A DNA stretch of 64,000 nt from Roseobacter sp. (GCA_024636475.1 JAGXHA010000106.1:42591-106590); one strand, 5' to 3'. Positions 15,799 through 24,661 are shown, counted from the stretch's first letter. The notes: generated by a model from the letters alone, not told the origin. Program-made: numbers and translations.

Positions 15799-17109
15799 AT
15801 GACTGAACTTTACGCAATCGTCCTCTTTCTGGTGGTCCTGTTCTTCTTGCTGGGCACCGGCGTCTGGGTTGGCCTTGCACTGATGGGTGTCGCATGGGTC
15901 GGTATGGAGCTGTTCACCACCCGCCCCGTCGGTGACGCGATGGTCACGACAATCTGGGCGACCTCGAGCTCATGGACCCTGACCGCCCTGCCACTGTTCA
16001 TCTGGATGGGAGAAATTCTGTTCAGAACACGCCTGTCCGAAGACATGTTCAAAGGGCTATCGCCCTGGCTTGCCAAACTGCCCGGCGGGCTGGTCCATAC
16101 AAATATCGTAGGCTGCACGGTGTTTGCTGCCGTCTCAGGCTCTTCTGCCGCGACGTTGACTACCGTCGGAAAGATGTCGATCCCTGAGCTGCGCGCCCGC
16201 AATTACCCCGAAAAGATGATTATCGGCACACTTGCCGGTGCCGCGACCCTCGGCCTGATGATCCCGCCGTCATTGGCGCTGATCGTCTATGGCGTGACCG
16301 TCAATGAAAGCATCACCAAGCTGTTCTTTGCCGGTGTGTTGCCCGGCCTGCTGCTGGCGTTGATGTTCATGACCTATGTGGCTTTCATCTCGCTGACCTC
16401 CAAAGACTGGAACCCCGAGGTCGAGCGCGACATGAGCTTTACCGACAAGCTGCGCAATTCGCGGTTCTTGCTGCCAGTGTTTGCGCTGATCACGGTGGTC
16501 ATCGGGTCGATGTATCTGGGCTTTGCCACCGCGACCGAAGCCGCCGCAATTGGCGTGATCGGTGCGCTGCTTCTGGCGCTGCTGCAAGGGTCGCTAAACT
16601 GGAGTAGCTTTCAGCAAAGCCTGATGGGTGCGATGCGCACCTCGGCGATGATTGCACTGATTCTGGCGGGTGCCGCATTTCTCAAGCTGTCGATGGGCTT
16701 TACTGGATTGCCGCGCGCCCTGGCCGATGGCATCGCCTCATGGGAGCTGTCACGGTTCCAATTGCTGATGGCGCTGCTGGTGTTTTACATTGTGTTGGGC
16801 ATGTTCCTTGATGGGATTTCATCCGTGGTGCTGACCATGGCCGTCGTTGAACCCATGGTACGCGACGCCGGCATTGATCTGATCTGGTTCGGTATCTTCG
16901 TGGTCGTCGTCGTCGAAATGGCGCAGATCACGCCGCCTATCGGGTTCAACCTGTTCGTTCTCCAAGGGATGACGGATCACGAAATGGGCTATATCACCAA
17001 AGCGGCCCTTCCAATGTTTGCGATCATGGTGGTGATGGTGTTCATTTTGATCTTGTGTCCAGACATTGCGACATGGTTACCAAATAATATCAGGCAGGGC
17101 CCCTCATGA
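15799..17109 (+). CDS. TRAP transporter large permease (DctM family)
   Basis: This 436-residue inner-membrane protein has about 12 hydrophobic segments. Family motifs include LFIWMGEILFRT, FAAVSGSSAATLTTVGKM, GAATLGLMIPPSLALIVYG and the late EMAQITPPIGFNLFVLQG. It is the ion-coupled translocation subunit of the TRAP importer. The ATG at 15799 follows GGGGAGTG. Its stop overlaps the pxpB start by 4 bases, tying this transporter to the 5-oxoprolinase genes. Confidence 0.93.
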   Translation: MTELYAIVLFLVVLFFLLGTGVWVGLALMGVAWVGMELFTTRPVGDAMVTTIWATSSSWTLTALPLFIWMGEILFRTRLSEDMFKGLSPWLAKLPGGLVHTNIVGCTVFAAVSGSSAATLTTVGKMSIPELRARNYPEKMIIGTLAGAATLGLMIPPSLALIVYGVTVNESITKLFFAGVLPGLLLALMFMTYVAFISLTSKDWNPEVERDMSFTDKLRNSRFLLPVFALITVVIGSMYLGFATATEAAAIGVIGALLLALLQGSLNWSSFQQSLMGAMRTSAMIALILAGAAFLKLSMGFTGLPRALADGIASWELSRFQLLMALLVFYIVLGMFLDGISSVVLTMAVVEPMVRDAGIDLIWFGIFVVVVVEMAQITPPIGFNLFVLQGMTDHEMGYITKAALPMFAIMVVMVFILILCPDIATWLPNNIRQGPS

Positions 17110-17843
17110 CCGATTTCCCCAAAATTCAAACTGTGGGTCTGTCGGGTATTCTGGTTAGCTTTGCCGATACCATGTCAGAGCCGGCGAACCGCGCGGCACT
17201 GTCTTTTCGTGCTGCGATTGATGGCAGTGATTGGGTCGAAGTGTCAGAGACGTCGACCTCGCTTGTCTCGACTTTTCTTCAGGTCGATCTGGTAGCTGTT
17301 CCAGTCGATGCGATTCTGACCCGGCTGAACGACCTGCTGGACAGCCGCGACTGGTACACTGCCGATCTGCCGGATAATCGTACCTTGTGGCACATCCCGA
17401 CCGTCTATGGCACTGATCTGGCCCCCCAGCTTGAAGAGGCGGCCAATCTTGCAGGTCTTGACCCAGACGCCGCAATCAAGGAGTTGTCGTCGGCCCGCGT
17501 GCGCGTGTTGACCATCGGCTTTGCGCCCGGGCAACCTTATTTGGGCGAACTTCCAAAGAACTGGGATATCTCCCGCCAGCAGGGATTGACGAAATCTGTA
17601 CCCGCAGGCGCGCTTATCGTGGCGATCCGGCAATTGGTCTTGTTCACGAACGCGTCACCCACAGGGTGGCGCCACGTCGGGCAGACGGGGTTCAAGACAT
17701 TCCGCCCCTCCAGCGAAACACCCTTTGCGCTGTCACCGGGTGACGAGTTGTGCTTTCCCGCCGTGCCACGCGCCGAATTGGAAAAGATCATGGCCCACGA
17801 CAGCACCGGCATGGGTGGCGCAGAGACCGAGGTGCTGGCATGA
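17106..17843 (+). CDS. pxpB: 5-oxoprolinase subunit PxpB
   Basis: This 245-residue protein of the KipI/allophanate hydrolase subunit 1 family matches PxpB, one of three subunits of the prokaryotic ATP-dependent 5-oxoprolinase that converts 5-oxoproline to glutamate. The conserved core IGFAPGQPYLGELP lies at about residues 138-151, followed by VPAGALIVAIRQ and SPTGWRHVGQT. ATGA overlaps link it to dctM upstream and pxpC downstream. B. subtilis KipI, a kinase inhibitor of the same family, is an alternative, but the pxpBCA order makes the enzyme role much more likely. Confidence 0.92.
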   Translation: MTDFPKIQTVGLSGILVSFADTMSEPANRAALSFRAAIDGSDWVEVSETSTSLVSTFLQVDLVAVPVDAILTRLNDLLDSRDWYTADLPDNRTLWHIPTVYGTDLAPQLEEAANLAGLDPDAAIKELSSARVRVLTIGFAPGQPYLGELPKNWDISRQQGLTKSVPAGALIVAIRQLVLFTNASPTGWRHVGQTGFKTFRPSSETPFALSPGDELCFPAVPRAELEKIMAHDSTGMGGAETEVLA

Positions 17844-18865
17844 CCGCAACCTTAACCATCGCACAGGCTGGCCCCGCGTTGACGATCCAAGACCTAGGCC
17901 GACCCGGTTGGCGCGCCCAAGGGCTGACCAAAGGCGGTGCCGCTGATCCGGTCGCCGTGTATGAGGGTGCCGCACTGCTGGGCCAATCGCCAGATCTGGC
18001 GATGATCGAGATGATCGGCACCGGCGGCACCTTCACCGCCGACACCGACTTACGCATTGCCCTGACCGGTGCGAACATGACCGCCAAGATAGATGGCGAG
18101 GCGATCGTCTGGAACGCCAGCCACAGCTTGCCCGCCGGGGCCAAGCTGACGTTGGGCGGTGCGACCTCGGGAACCTATGGCTATCTGCATATTGGGGGTG
18201 GCATTGCGTCAGACCCGTTGTTGGGTGCCCGCGCCACCCACCTCAGTGCCGGGCTTGGGGCGGCGCTGCAATCTGGCGACACGCTGCACGTCGGCGTCGA
18301 CAAGGGCGGCGATACAGGGTTCAAGCTGCCGCGCGACGGTCGTTTTGATGGCGGCGTGGTGCGCGTCGTGACCAGCATGCAAACCGACCGATTTGCGCCC
18401 GAAGAACGCGACCGTTTTGCCAACACGCCTTTCACCCGCGACCCGCGCGCGAACCGCATGGGCGTAAGGATGGATCACGATGGTGCAGGTTTCTCTGCCG
18501 AGGGCGGACTGACCATCCTGTCCGAAGTCATCGTGCCCGGTGATATCCAGATCACCGGCGATGGTGCGCCGTTTGTCTTGATGGGTGAATCGCAAACCAC
18601 GGGCGGCTATCCCCGCATCGGTACCGTGATCCCTCGCGATCTACCACGTGTGGCACAGGCCCCCGCAGGAACAAAGATCACGTTTGAATTTATCACGCTT
18701 GACCAAGCCATCGCGCTGGAAACCCAGCATAGGCGCGATATCAAGGCGTTGGCAGGACAGATGACAGCACTGATCCGCGATCCATCCACGATCAGGGATT
18801 TGCTGTCATACCAATTGATTAGTGGCGCGGTTTCCGGCCACGAAACCTTTGAAAAGGACAGCTGA
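17840..18865 (+). CDS. pxpC: 5-oxoprolinase subunit PxpC
   Basis: This 341-residue protein of the KipA/allophanate hydrolase subunit 2 family has the N-terminal motif ALTIQDLGRPGWRAQGL and a late TTGGYPRIGTVI segment diagnostic of the biotin-independent carboxamidase domain. It forms the 5-oxoprolinase with PxpA and PxpB. The ATG at 17840 overlaps the pxpB stop as ATGA; a longer frame starting at 17750 would lie inside pxpB and is not used. Confidence 0.92.
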   Translation: MTATLTIAQAGPALTIQDLGRPGWRAQGLTKGGAADPVAVYEGAALLGQSPDLAMIEMIGTGGTFTADTDLRIALTGANMTAKIDGEAIVWNASHSLPAGAKLTLGGATSGTYGYLHIGGGIASDPLLGARATHLSAGLGAALQSGDTLHVGVDKGGDTGFKLPRDGRFDGGVVRVVTSMQTDRFAPEERDRFANTPFTRDPRANRMGVRMDHDGAGFSAEGGLTILSEVIVPGDIQITGDGAPFVLMGESQTTGGYPRIGTVIPRDLPRVAQAPAGTKITFEFITLDQAIALETQHRRDIKALAGQMTALIRDPSTIRDLLSYQLISGAVSGHETFEKDS

Positions 18866-18866
18866 C

Positions 18867-19637
18867 ATGACAACCGTCGATCTGAACGCCGATATGGGCG
18901 AAAGCTTTGGTTCCTGGAAAATGGGCGATGATGCGGCTTTGCTGAAAATCATCAGCTCGGCCAATATCGCCTGTGGTGGCCATGCAGGCGATGCCGACGT
19001 GATGGCCGCAACCATGACCATGGCGCATGACAATGGCGTTGGCATCGGGGCACATCCGGGGTTCATGGACATCGCAGGCTTTGGCCGCAACCGCATGACG
19101 ATGCCCCTCGCAACATTGCAAAATCAGGTGCGCTATCAGGTCGGCGCGAGCGTTGGCATGGCCCGTAGCCTTGGCGCGCAGGTACGTCACCTGAAGCTGC
19201 ACGGCGCGATGGCTAATATGGCGTCCGAGGACGAGACCCTCGCCCGCGCGCTATACGATGCCGCGCTAAGCGTCGCCCCTGATCTGATCATCATGGTGCT
19301 GGCCGCCACGGCGCAGCAGGATGCGGCACAAGCCTTGGGCTGCAAATGGGCCGGAGAGATTTTCGCCGACCGCGCCTATAACGACAATGCGACGCTGGTC
19401 GATCGCTCAAAACCCGGTGCCGTGATCCATGATGCCGCCCTTGCCGGGCAGCGGATGGTCAAAATGGTTCAGGCCGGTGCGATCATCACAGAAAGTGGCA
19501 AAACCATTCCCGCCGCCATCGACACCATCTGCCTGCACGGCGACACGCCGGAGGCGGTGGATATTGCACGATCGGTCAGATCAGCGCTGCAAGATGCCGG
19601 GATCAAGTTAAAGTGCTTTGAAGGTCGAAGCGACTGA
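18867..19637 (+). CDS. pxpA: 5-oxoprolinase subunit PxpA (LamB/YcsF family)
   Basis: This 256-residue protein begins TVDLNADMGESFGSW and contains SANIACGGHAGD, IGAHPGFMD and RHLKLHGAM, the signature motifs of the LamB/YcsF (PxpA) family. It is the third 5-oxoprolinase subunit, in the order B-C-A. The start lies one base behind the pxpC stop with GAAAAGGA upstream. It closes the operon; no clear terminator follows, and the 94 bases behind it may hold a transposase relic. Confidence 0.93.
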   Translation: MTTVDLNADMGESFGSWKMGDDAALLKIISSANIACGGHAGDADVMAATMTMAHDNGVGIGAHPGFMDIAGFGRNRMTMPLATLQNQVRYQVGASVGMARSLGAQVRHLKLHGAMANMASEDETLARALYDAALSVAPDLIIMVLAATAQQDAAQALGCKWAGEIFADRAYNDNATLVDRSKPGAVIHDAALAGQRMVKMVQAGAIITESGKTIPAAIDTICLHGDTPEAVDIARSVRSALQDAGIKLKCFEGRSD

Positions 19638-19731
19638 ATGGCAGAGGCGATAATGTTCGGCCCTTAAGCTGTTCGAAGGCAGTTTCGATGTGTTTCCGAA
19701 GGCTTCGGCATGATGAGGAAAGCGGAGCGTT

Positions 19732-20247
19732 CTATTTGCTCTCAAGAAACTGGTAGGCCTCAAGAAGGGTAGCGGCCAACACATCGAAAAAATCAGGCTC
19801 TGTGACATCGATCAGCCCATGGGATGTTGGCGTGTCGCCAGTGCTTGCGTCTTCGGATGGATGAAGCGTGAAAAGCGGCGCTGGCGTTGCAAGCAATTCA
19901 CGGTAGCTGGCACCTTTACCGTGCTTCAGCACGTTGACGGCGAGGTAAAATTGACGAACCCGTTCGGCAAGGTCGCTTTTATCTGCCGCAAGAAGTTGCG
20001 AAATCAGTTTGCGCGAAAACGGACCCCGTCTAAAGTGATGCTGCATCCGCGCTTCGAAAACAGTGAATATATCAACGGCCAAACCTTCAAGCGCCACAGT
20101 TGCATCACGAAGTTCTTCGGCCTGAGCATCAGAGAAGCCCTGATCGTCCAGATCTTTCGAAATCTCTGAAATGCGATCTTGCGTCGTTCTTGCGTTGGCT
20201 TGCGCCGCCACAATCAGGTCGGGGACAGTCTGGACAGACTCCATCAT
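19732..20247 (-). CDS. Hypothetical protein, mostly helical
   Basis: I do not recognise this 171-residue protein. The start is well supported by AAGGAGAACGA before ATG-ATG at 20247. It is hydrophilic, predicted mainly alpha-helical, without signal peptide or membrane segment. A central cluster of basic and aromatic residues (ARMQHHFRRGPFSRK) and VNVLKHGKGASYREL are its most distinctive parts. Codon composition resembles its neighbours. It is not in an operon with the convergent pxpA gene. A cytosolic regulatory or AbiV/HEPN-like helical role is possible but not supported by any clear motif. Confidence 0.65.
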   Translation of the reverse strand: MMESVQTVPDLIVAAQANARTTQDRISEISKDLDDQGFSDAQAEELRDATVALEGLAVDIFTVFEARMQHHFRRGPFSRKLISQLLAADKSDLAERVRQFYLAVNVLKHGKGASYRELLATPAPLFTLHPSEDASTGDTPTSHGLIDVTEPDFFDVLAATLLEAYQFLESK

Positions 20248-20418
20248 TCGTTCTCCTTAATGTGTCATCTCCCTTAAGCTATCGGGCAGGGAATGCCAGC
20301 AATAGGATCAACAAACACGACTGTTAGAATGTCAGTCCTTGCGATCAAGCGGGTGATCACCGCCGCCGATGCAGCGCAGTGACCGGACGTACCTTGCTTT
20401 TGGATTGGAGCGCGTGCC

Positions 20419-21180
20419 TTAGAACCGAAGCGTAAATGCCCGGCTCAAGCCGAAGCGCACGGTCCACTGGTCTTCGGAGCCTATCGCTGTGATCGGGCTG
20501 TCAGCCGCGTCATTCATTAGTTTTTCATAGCTGACCAATGATTCAAATGCCCAGTTGTCGTCGATACGGTAGGTCGCACCGACTGCCAGCCCGGCACCCA
20601 ACACACCGCCATCTGCCGCGAACGCCCCGAATGACGAGGTGCCCGCTTCAGCTGGTGTGATGCCGAAATATGTGGATGCGTATTCGCTGTTGCCAAGGTT
20701 GATGCGTGGGCCTGCTGTGATTGTCCAACGGTCAGAGGGGCGCATGATCAGATCCGCGCCAAGCGTTCCTGTGACACCGCTGTGCCCGCCAAACCCTTGA
20801 CGTACTTCGGCAAAAGCCAGCCAGTTTGTTTCCTGATATGCTACACCAAAGCCCAGTTCGACCGCCGTATCGATATCCGTCGTGCCCGCAAGTTCTGGAT
20901 TATCTGCCGGGTCACGCGAGCCGATCACATTGAACGCACCACGAAACGAAAAGCCGTTATTCGGGATCGAACCAATGCCGTTTCCGGAATTGAAAGAGCC
21001 CCATTTCAATGCACCAAAAGTGAAACCCAGGTCTGGCACCGCAGAGTATGAATTCGAACCCGGGTAGTCAGGCGCTGTGGCCACGCCGCCGCGAAGGGCA
21101 AAATTGAAAGACCTTTCCTGCGCCGTGGCTGGCACCGCCAAAACAATCATTGCCAGACCGAGGATATAAGAGTGGCGCAT
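20419..21180 (-). CDS. MipA/OmpV-family outer membrane protein
   Basis: This 253-residue protein has a signal peptide (residues 1 to about 20, VLAVPATA-QE) followed by alternating beta strands and a terminal Phe (RAFTLRF), the outer-membrane insertion signature. Motifs such as VATAPDYPGSNSYSAVPDLGF and the repeated GAGLAVGATYRI hairpins suit the MipA/OmpV family, whose members are scaffolds or porin-like barrels. It stands alone. Its 5' region runs into a transposase relic and tRNA-Lys. Confidence 0.82.
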   Translation of the reverse strand: MRHSYILGLAMIVLAVPATAQERSFNFALRGGVATAPDYPGSNSYSAVPDLGFTFGALKWGSFNSGNGIGSIPNNGFSFRGAFNVIGSRDPADNPELAGTTDIDTAVELGFGVAYQETNWLAFAEVRQGFGGHSGVTGTLGADLIMRPSDRWTITAGPRINLGNSEYASTYFGITPAEAGTSSFGAFAADGGVLGAGLAVGATYRIDDNWAFESLVSYEKLMNDAADSPITAIGSEDQWTVRFGLSRAFTLRF

Positions 21181-21573
21181 GAGAACGTCTCCTGAACATT
21201 TAAAACAACTATCTTTGGTGGCTATATAGTCTGAATTTCATGAATTGGTAGCGCAAAGACAATGGCGCTGAGAGCCGTTAGGCCAGCAGTTTGCACGTGG
21301 CCCGGCCGATGATGGCCACCACCCGCGCCGCACGGGGATGTGCGTAATGTCGCTGCACCAGACGTGGTTCGGAGGCATGGTCGACAAATTTACCGGACCT
21401 TCCGCCATCAATCACCTCATTTGGGATACAACATCGCCTTTTCCAGAATCGGTCTGCCAACCGTCAGATCTTAAACGCTGTGGATCGCCATCAACTAAAC
21501 CAAAAACCGAACACCAGTTCGGACAGGGTAAAATCAGCCAATGGAACATTTTTATCTAAGTCTTTGATAAAAG
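21181..21573. other. Intergenic region between the MipA-like gene and tRNA-Lys
   Basis: These 393 bases contain the MipA-like promoter region, the IS3-type transposase relic described next and an AT-rich stretch up to the tRNA. No intact gene is present. Confidence 0.6.
21250..21440 (-). pseudogene. Relic of an IS3-family OrfB transposase
   Basis: Reading the minus strand from about 21400, one frame gives PPNHVWCSDITHIPVRRG, which matches the catalytic DDE region of IS3-type OrfB proteins (first Asp in CSDIT). The homology then continues in another frame as VVAIIGRATCKLLA, matching the usual LYLVAIMDWATRKVLA, with a short deletion at the junction, a stop replacing the next Trp, and RLS beyond it. 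Only about 60 codons survive. The relic lies 130 bases from tRNA-Lys and has no visible terminal repeats. Confidence 0.7.
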
Positions 21574-21649
21574 TGGTGAGCCCGTCGGGATCCGAACCCG
21601 AGACCTACTGATTAAAAGTCAGTTGCTCTACCAACTGAGCTACAGGCCC
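21574..21649 (-). tRNA. tRNA-Lys (anticodon TTT)
   Basis: The minus strand folds as a 76-nt cloverleaf with encoded CCA. The acceptor arm GGGCCTG pairs with CGGGCTC, the anticodon stem ACTGA/TCAGT surrounds CTTTTAA with anticodon TTT, and the T arm carries GGTTCGGATCC. It is flanked by a transposase relic on one side and dapF on the other. Confidence 0.95.
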
Positions 21650-21745
21650 ACTAGGCGGCTTACTAGAAAGCTGGGGCGCTAGGGTCAAGCCCTTAAAGCA
21701 CTAAATTCTCGACGCATGCTGGATAAGTCTTAAACACCGCGTTAT

Positions 21746-22588
21746 ATGCGCCAAATGAGCAGCGGTATCATCAACGGTTTGCCCTTCATGAAGATGCATG
21801 GGCTGGGAAACGACTTTGTCGTGCTCGATGCGCGCGAAAAAGCGATTCCCGTCACGCCTGCCTTGGCCAAAGCGGTGGGGCACAGGCACTTCGGGGTCGG
21901 GTTCGATCAGCTTGCAGTCATTTCTAACGGTGCGGGTGACGCGCATTTGGCGTTCTATAACTCGGACGGCTCGGTTTCGGCCGCCTGCGGCAACGCGACG
22001 CGCTGCATTGCGCGGTCGTTGATGGAGGAGTCGGGCAAGACGCAGCTGCATCTGACGACTGACCGCGGTGATCTTGTAGCAGTCGATATGGGTGCTGGGC
22101 TGACTGCGGTGAATATGGGGCAGCCACAACTGACGTGGCAAGACATTCCACTTTCCCATGCGATGGATACGATAGAGCTTCCTATTGACGGCGCGCCGAC
22201 CGCAACTGGCATGGGCAACCCGCACTGCACCTTTTTTGTCGATGACGTGGCGGCGGTAGATCTGGCACAGTTTGGCCCCAGCATCGAACATCACCCGTTT
22301 TTTCCCAACAGGACAAACGTGCAAGTCGCGCAGGTTATTGGCGCGGACCACATCAGAATGCGCGTGTGGGAGCGTGGCGTGGGCGTTACGCTTGCGTCCG
22401 GCTCCTCCAGCTGTGCGACGGCAGTCGCTGCGGCGCGCAGGGGGCTTACAGGGCGCACAGTGCGCATGGACCTTGATGGGGGTACGCTGCATATCGATTG
22501 GCGCGAGGATGGCGTCTGGATGACAGGCCCGACAGCACATGTGTTCAGCGGCACGCTGACACCTGCGTTCTTGGACACCCTAACATGA
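21746..22588 (+). CDS. dapF: Diaminopimelate epimerase
   Basis: This 280-residue protein matches DapF, which interconverts LL- and meso-diaminopimelate for lysine and peptidoglycan synthesis. The first catalytic cysteine is present in SAACGNATRC (near residue 81), as are MKMHGLGNDFVVLD and TGMGNPHC. The second catalytic site is unusual: the family motif A-C-G-S/T-G is here A-S-G-S-S (TLASGSSSCA), so Ser occupies the usual second cysteine, with a Cys retained four residues later. Translation could also begin at the ATG at 21755; neither start has a strong ribosome site. The gene overlaps mtaB as ATGA. Confidence 0.9.
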   Translation: MRQMSSGIINGLPFMKMHGLGNDFVVLDAREKAIPVTPALAKAVGHRHFGVGFDQLAVISNGAGDAHLAFYNSDGSVSAACGNATRCIARSLMEESGKTQLHLTTDRGDLVAVDMGAGLTAVNMGQPQLTWQDIPLSHAMDTIELPIDGAPTATGMGNPHCTFFVDDVAAVDLAQFGPSIEHHPFFPNRTNVQVAQVIGADHIRMRVWERGVGVTLASGSSSCATAVAAARRGLTGRTVRMDLDGGTLHIDWREDGVWMTGPTAHVFSGTLTPAFLDTLT

Positions 22589-23841
22589 CCGCGCCGATCT
22601 TCTCTAACCACGGCTGCCGGCTGAATGCCTACGAGACGGAAGCGATGAAAGACCTCGCCGCTCAAGCAGGGCTGCAAAATGCCGTTGTCGTCAATACCTG
22701 CGCTGTCACGGCCGAGGCCGTGCGCAAGGCCCGCCAGGACATCCGCAAGCTGCGCAAGGCGAACCCCAACGCCCGTTTGATTGTGACCGGGTGCGCGGCG
22801 CAGACAGAACCGGATACATTTGCAAAGATGGACGAGGTCGATGCCGTCATCGGGAACACCGAAAAGATGGCCGGCGCGACGTGGCAGGGCCTTGCGGCCG
22901 ACTTCATTGGCGCGTCAGAGGCTGTGCAGGTAGATGACATCATGTCGGTCAAAGAAACCGCAGGTCATCTGATCGACGGGTTCGGCACCCGCAGCCGCGC
23001 CTATGTGCAGGTTCAAAACGGATGTGATCATCGCTGCACGTTTTGCATCATCCCCTATGGTCGGGGCAACTCACGCTCTGTGCCGGCTGGTGTCGTGGTT
23101 GATCAGATCAAGCGGTTGGTCGACAAAGGCTTTAACGAGGTCGTGTTGACCGGTGTTGATCTGACCAGTTGGGGTGCGGATCTGCCATCCACGCCAAAGC
23201 TGGGCGATCTGGTAATGCGTATCTTGCGGTTGGTCCCCGACTTGCCGCGCCTCCGGATCAGTTCGATTGATTCTATCGAGGTCGACGAGAACCTGATGCA
23301 GGCAATTGCGACAGAGCAGCGCCTGATGCCGCATCTGCACCTCAGCCTGCAACATGGTGATGATATGATCCTCAAGCGGATGAAACGGCGGCACCTGCGC
23401 GATGATGCGATCCAGTTCGCGCAAGAGGCACGGAAGTTGCGGCCCGATATGACCTTTGGGGCGGATATTATCGCGGGCTTCCCGACGGAAACAGAGACGA
23501 TGTTCGAAAACTCGCTCAAGCTGGTTGAGGAATGCGATCTGACGTGGCTGCACGTCTTTCCCTATTCAGCACGCCAAGGCACGCCTGCCGCACGGATGCC
23601 CGCCGTCAACGGTACCCTGATCAAGGCACGTGCCGCAAAATTGCGCGCAGCGGGCGAGGCGCAGGTTGCCAAGCACCTCAAAGCGCAGAAGGGTCGTGAG
23701 CACCACATTCTGATGGAAAGCGACACGATGGGCCGCACAGAGCAGTTTACCGAAACCCGGTTCACGCGCCCCCAAATCGAGGGCAGCGTTGTCTTTGCTA
23801 CGATCACAGGACACGGCACATCGCATCTGACGGTTGATTAG
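22585..23841 (+). CDS. mtaB: tRNA methylthiotransferase MtaB
   Basis: This 418-residue radical-SAM enzyme adds a methylthio group to t6A37 of tRNAs. Order of domains: N-terminal UPF0004 with three cluster-binding cysteines (SNHGCRLN, VNTCAVT, VTGCAAQ), the radical SAM motif CDHRCTFC at about residue 150, and a short C-terminal part. It lacks an obvious long TRAM domain, as in other MtaB proteins of this size. The start overlaps the dapF stop; a longer frame inside dapF is ignored. MiaB is the main alternative, but MNxxESE-type N-terminal features of MiaB are absent. Confidence 0.9.
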   Translation: MTAPIFSNHGCRLNAYETEAMKDLAAQAGLQNAVVVNTCAVTAEAVRKARQDIRKLRKANPNARLIVTGCAAQTEPDTFAKMDEVDAVIGNTEKMAGATWQGLAADFIGASEAVQVDDIMSVKETAGHLIDGFGTRSRAYVQVQNGCDHRCTFCIIPYGRGNSRSVPAGVVVDQIKRLVDKGFNEVVLTGVDLTSWGADLPSTPKLGDLVMRILRLVPDLPRLRISSIDSIEVDENLMQAIATEQRLMPHLHLSLQHGDDMILKRMKRRHLRDDAIQFAQEARKLRPDMTFGADIIAGFPTETETMFENSLKLVEECDLTWLHVFPYSARQGTPAARMPAVNGTLIKARAAKLRAAGEAQVAKHLKAQKGREHHILMESDTMGRTEQFTETRFTRPQIEGSVVFATITGHGTSHLTVD

Positions 23842-23922
23842 ACTTCCCGGCATTTGGTTTGATCAAGGCAGCAGAAGCTCTTTCCAAATTGGGTCTTTGA
23901 TGGCTATCAATGGTTTCTGACC

Positions 23923-24639
23923 TTGAAGCGAACGAAAGATAGTCCTTTGGCCCTCCTCAAGACCACACCCGTTGAGAAATTGATCGAGAACGGGTTTCTA
24001 TCGCCCGCTTCTGATGCGTTGAAAGACTTGATGATCGAACTGGCGGTCGAAAGCGTTCTGGCAAAGGGCGAGGTCTTGTTCGAGCAGGACGATCCGGGTG
24101 AAACGCTTTATGCGATTGCGAGCGGGGCGCTCGAATTCAGTTTGCTGTCGTCGGACGGTCGCAAGCTAAGCCTGGACGTGATGCGCGAGGGGGCAATCTT
24201 TGGCGAGATCGCCTTGTTTGACCCCGGCCCACGAACTGCAACCGTCACGGCAACAGAACCTTCCAGCGTCTGGGGTATCAAGAACACAGATGTGCTGTCC
24301 GCGCTGAGAATACGCCCAGAACTGGGTGTTGACATGATCCAGCTTGCCGGTCGGCGCATGCGCTGGATGGGCCAGCAGCTTCAAGACCAGGTGTTTTTAC
24401 CTTTGCCCATACGGCTTGCGCAAAAAATCCTGTATTTAGCAGGTGGAAACGGGACCGCCGAAGATACCGTCAAGCTGTCGCAATCCGAGCTTGCGGAATT
24501 TGTGGGGGCGACCAGAGAATCGGTGTCCAAAACTCTGGCTGTATGGAAGCGCGACGGCATCATTGATCTCGGCAGGGGTACCTTGCGGATTTTAAAGAAA
24601 GAAAACCTTAAAAAAATCGCAGCTTCTAAAACTATCTGA
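23923..24639 (+). CDS. Crp/Fnr-family transcriptional regulator
   Basis: This 238-residue regulator has a cyclic-nucleotide-binding-type sensor domain (about residues 25-150, with GETLYAIASGALEF and GAIFGEIALFDPGPRTATVTA) and a C-terminal HTH_Crp domain. The recognition helix ATRESVSKTL has the Arg-Glu pair that reads TGTGA in CRP, with Lys at the third contact. The GEIALF...RTATV segment resembles cAMP-binding phosphate cassettes, so cAMP is possible. No N-terminal FNR cysteine cluster is present. The start is TTG at 23923; no ATG lies close by. A perfect TGTGA-N6-TCACA site lies 7 bases behind the stop codon. Confidence 0.88.
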   Translation: MKRTKDSPLALLKTTPVEKLIENGFLSPASDALKDLMIELAVESVLAKGEVLFEQDDPGETLYAIASGALEFSLLSSDGRKLSLDVMREGAIFGEIALFDPGPRTATVTATEPSSVWGIKNTDVLSALRIRPELGVDMIQLAGRRMRWMGQQLQDQVFLPLPIRLAQKILYLAGGNGTAEDTVKLSQSELAEFVGATRESVSKTLAVWKRDGIIDLGRGTLRILKKENLKKIAASKTI

Positions 24640-24645
24640 GGTTTG

Positions 24646-24661
24646 TGTGACACAGATCACA
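24646..24661 (+). promoter_or_regulatory. CRP-type binding site TGTGA-N6-TCACA
   Basis: TGTGACACAGATCACA is an exact match to the classical CRP palindrome. Its centre (24653.5) lies about 41.5 bases upstream of the start predicted from the -10-like TATATG at 24683-24688, the class II activator position. It directly follows the Crp/Fnr-family gene. Confidence 0.75.
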
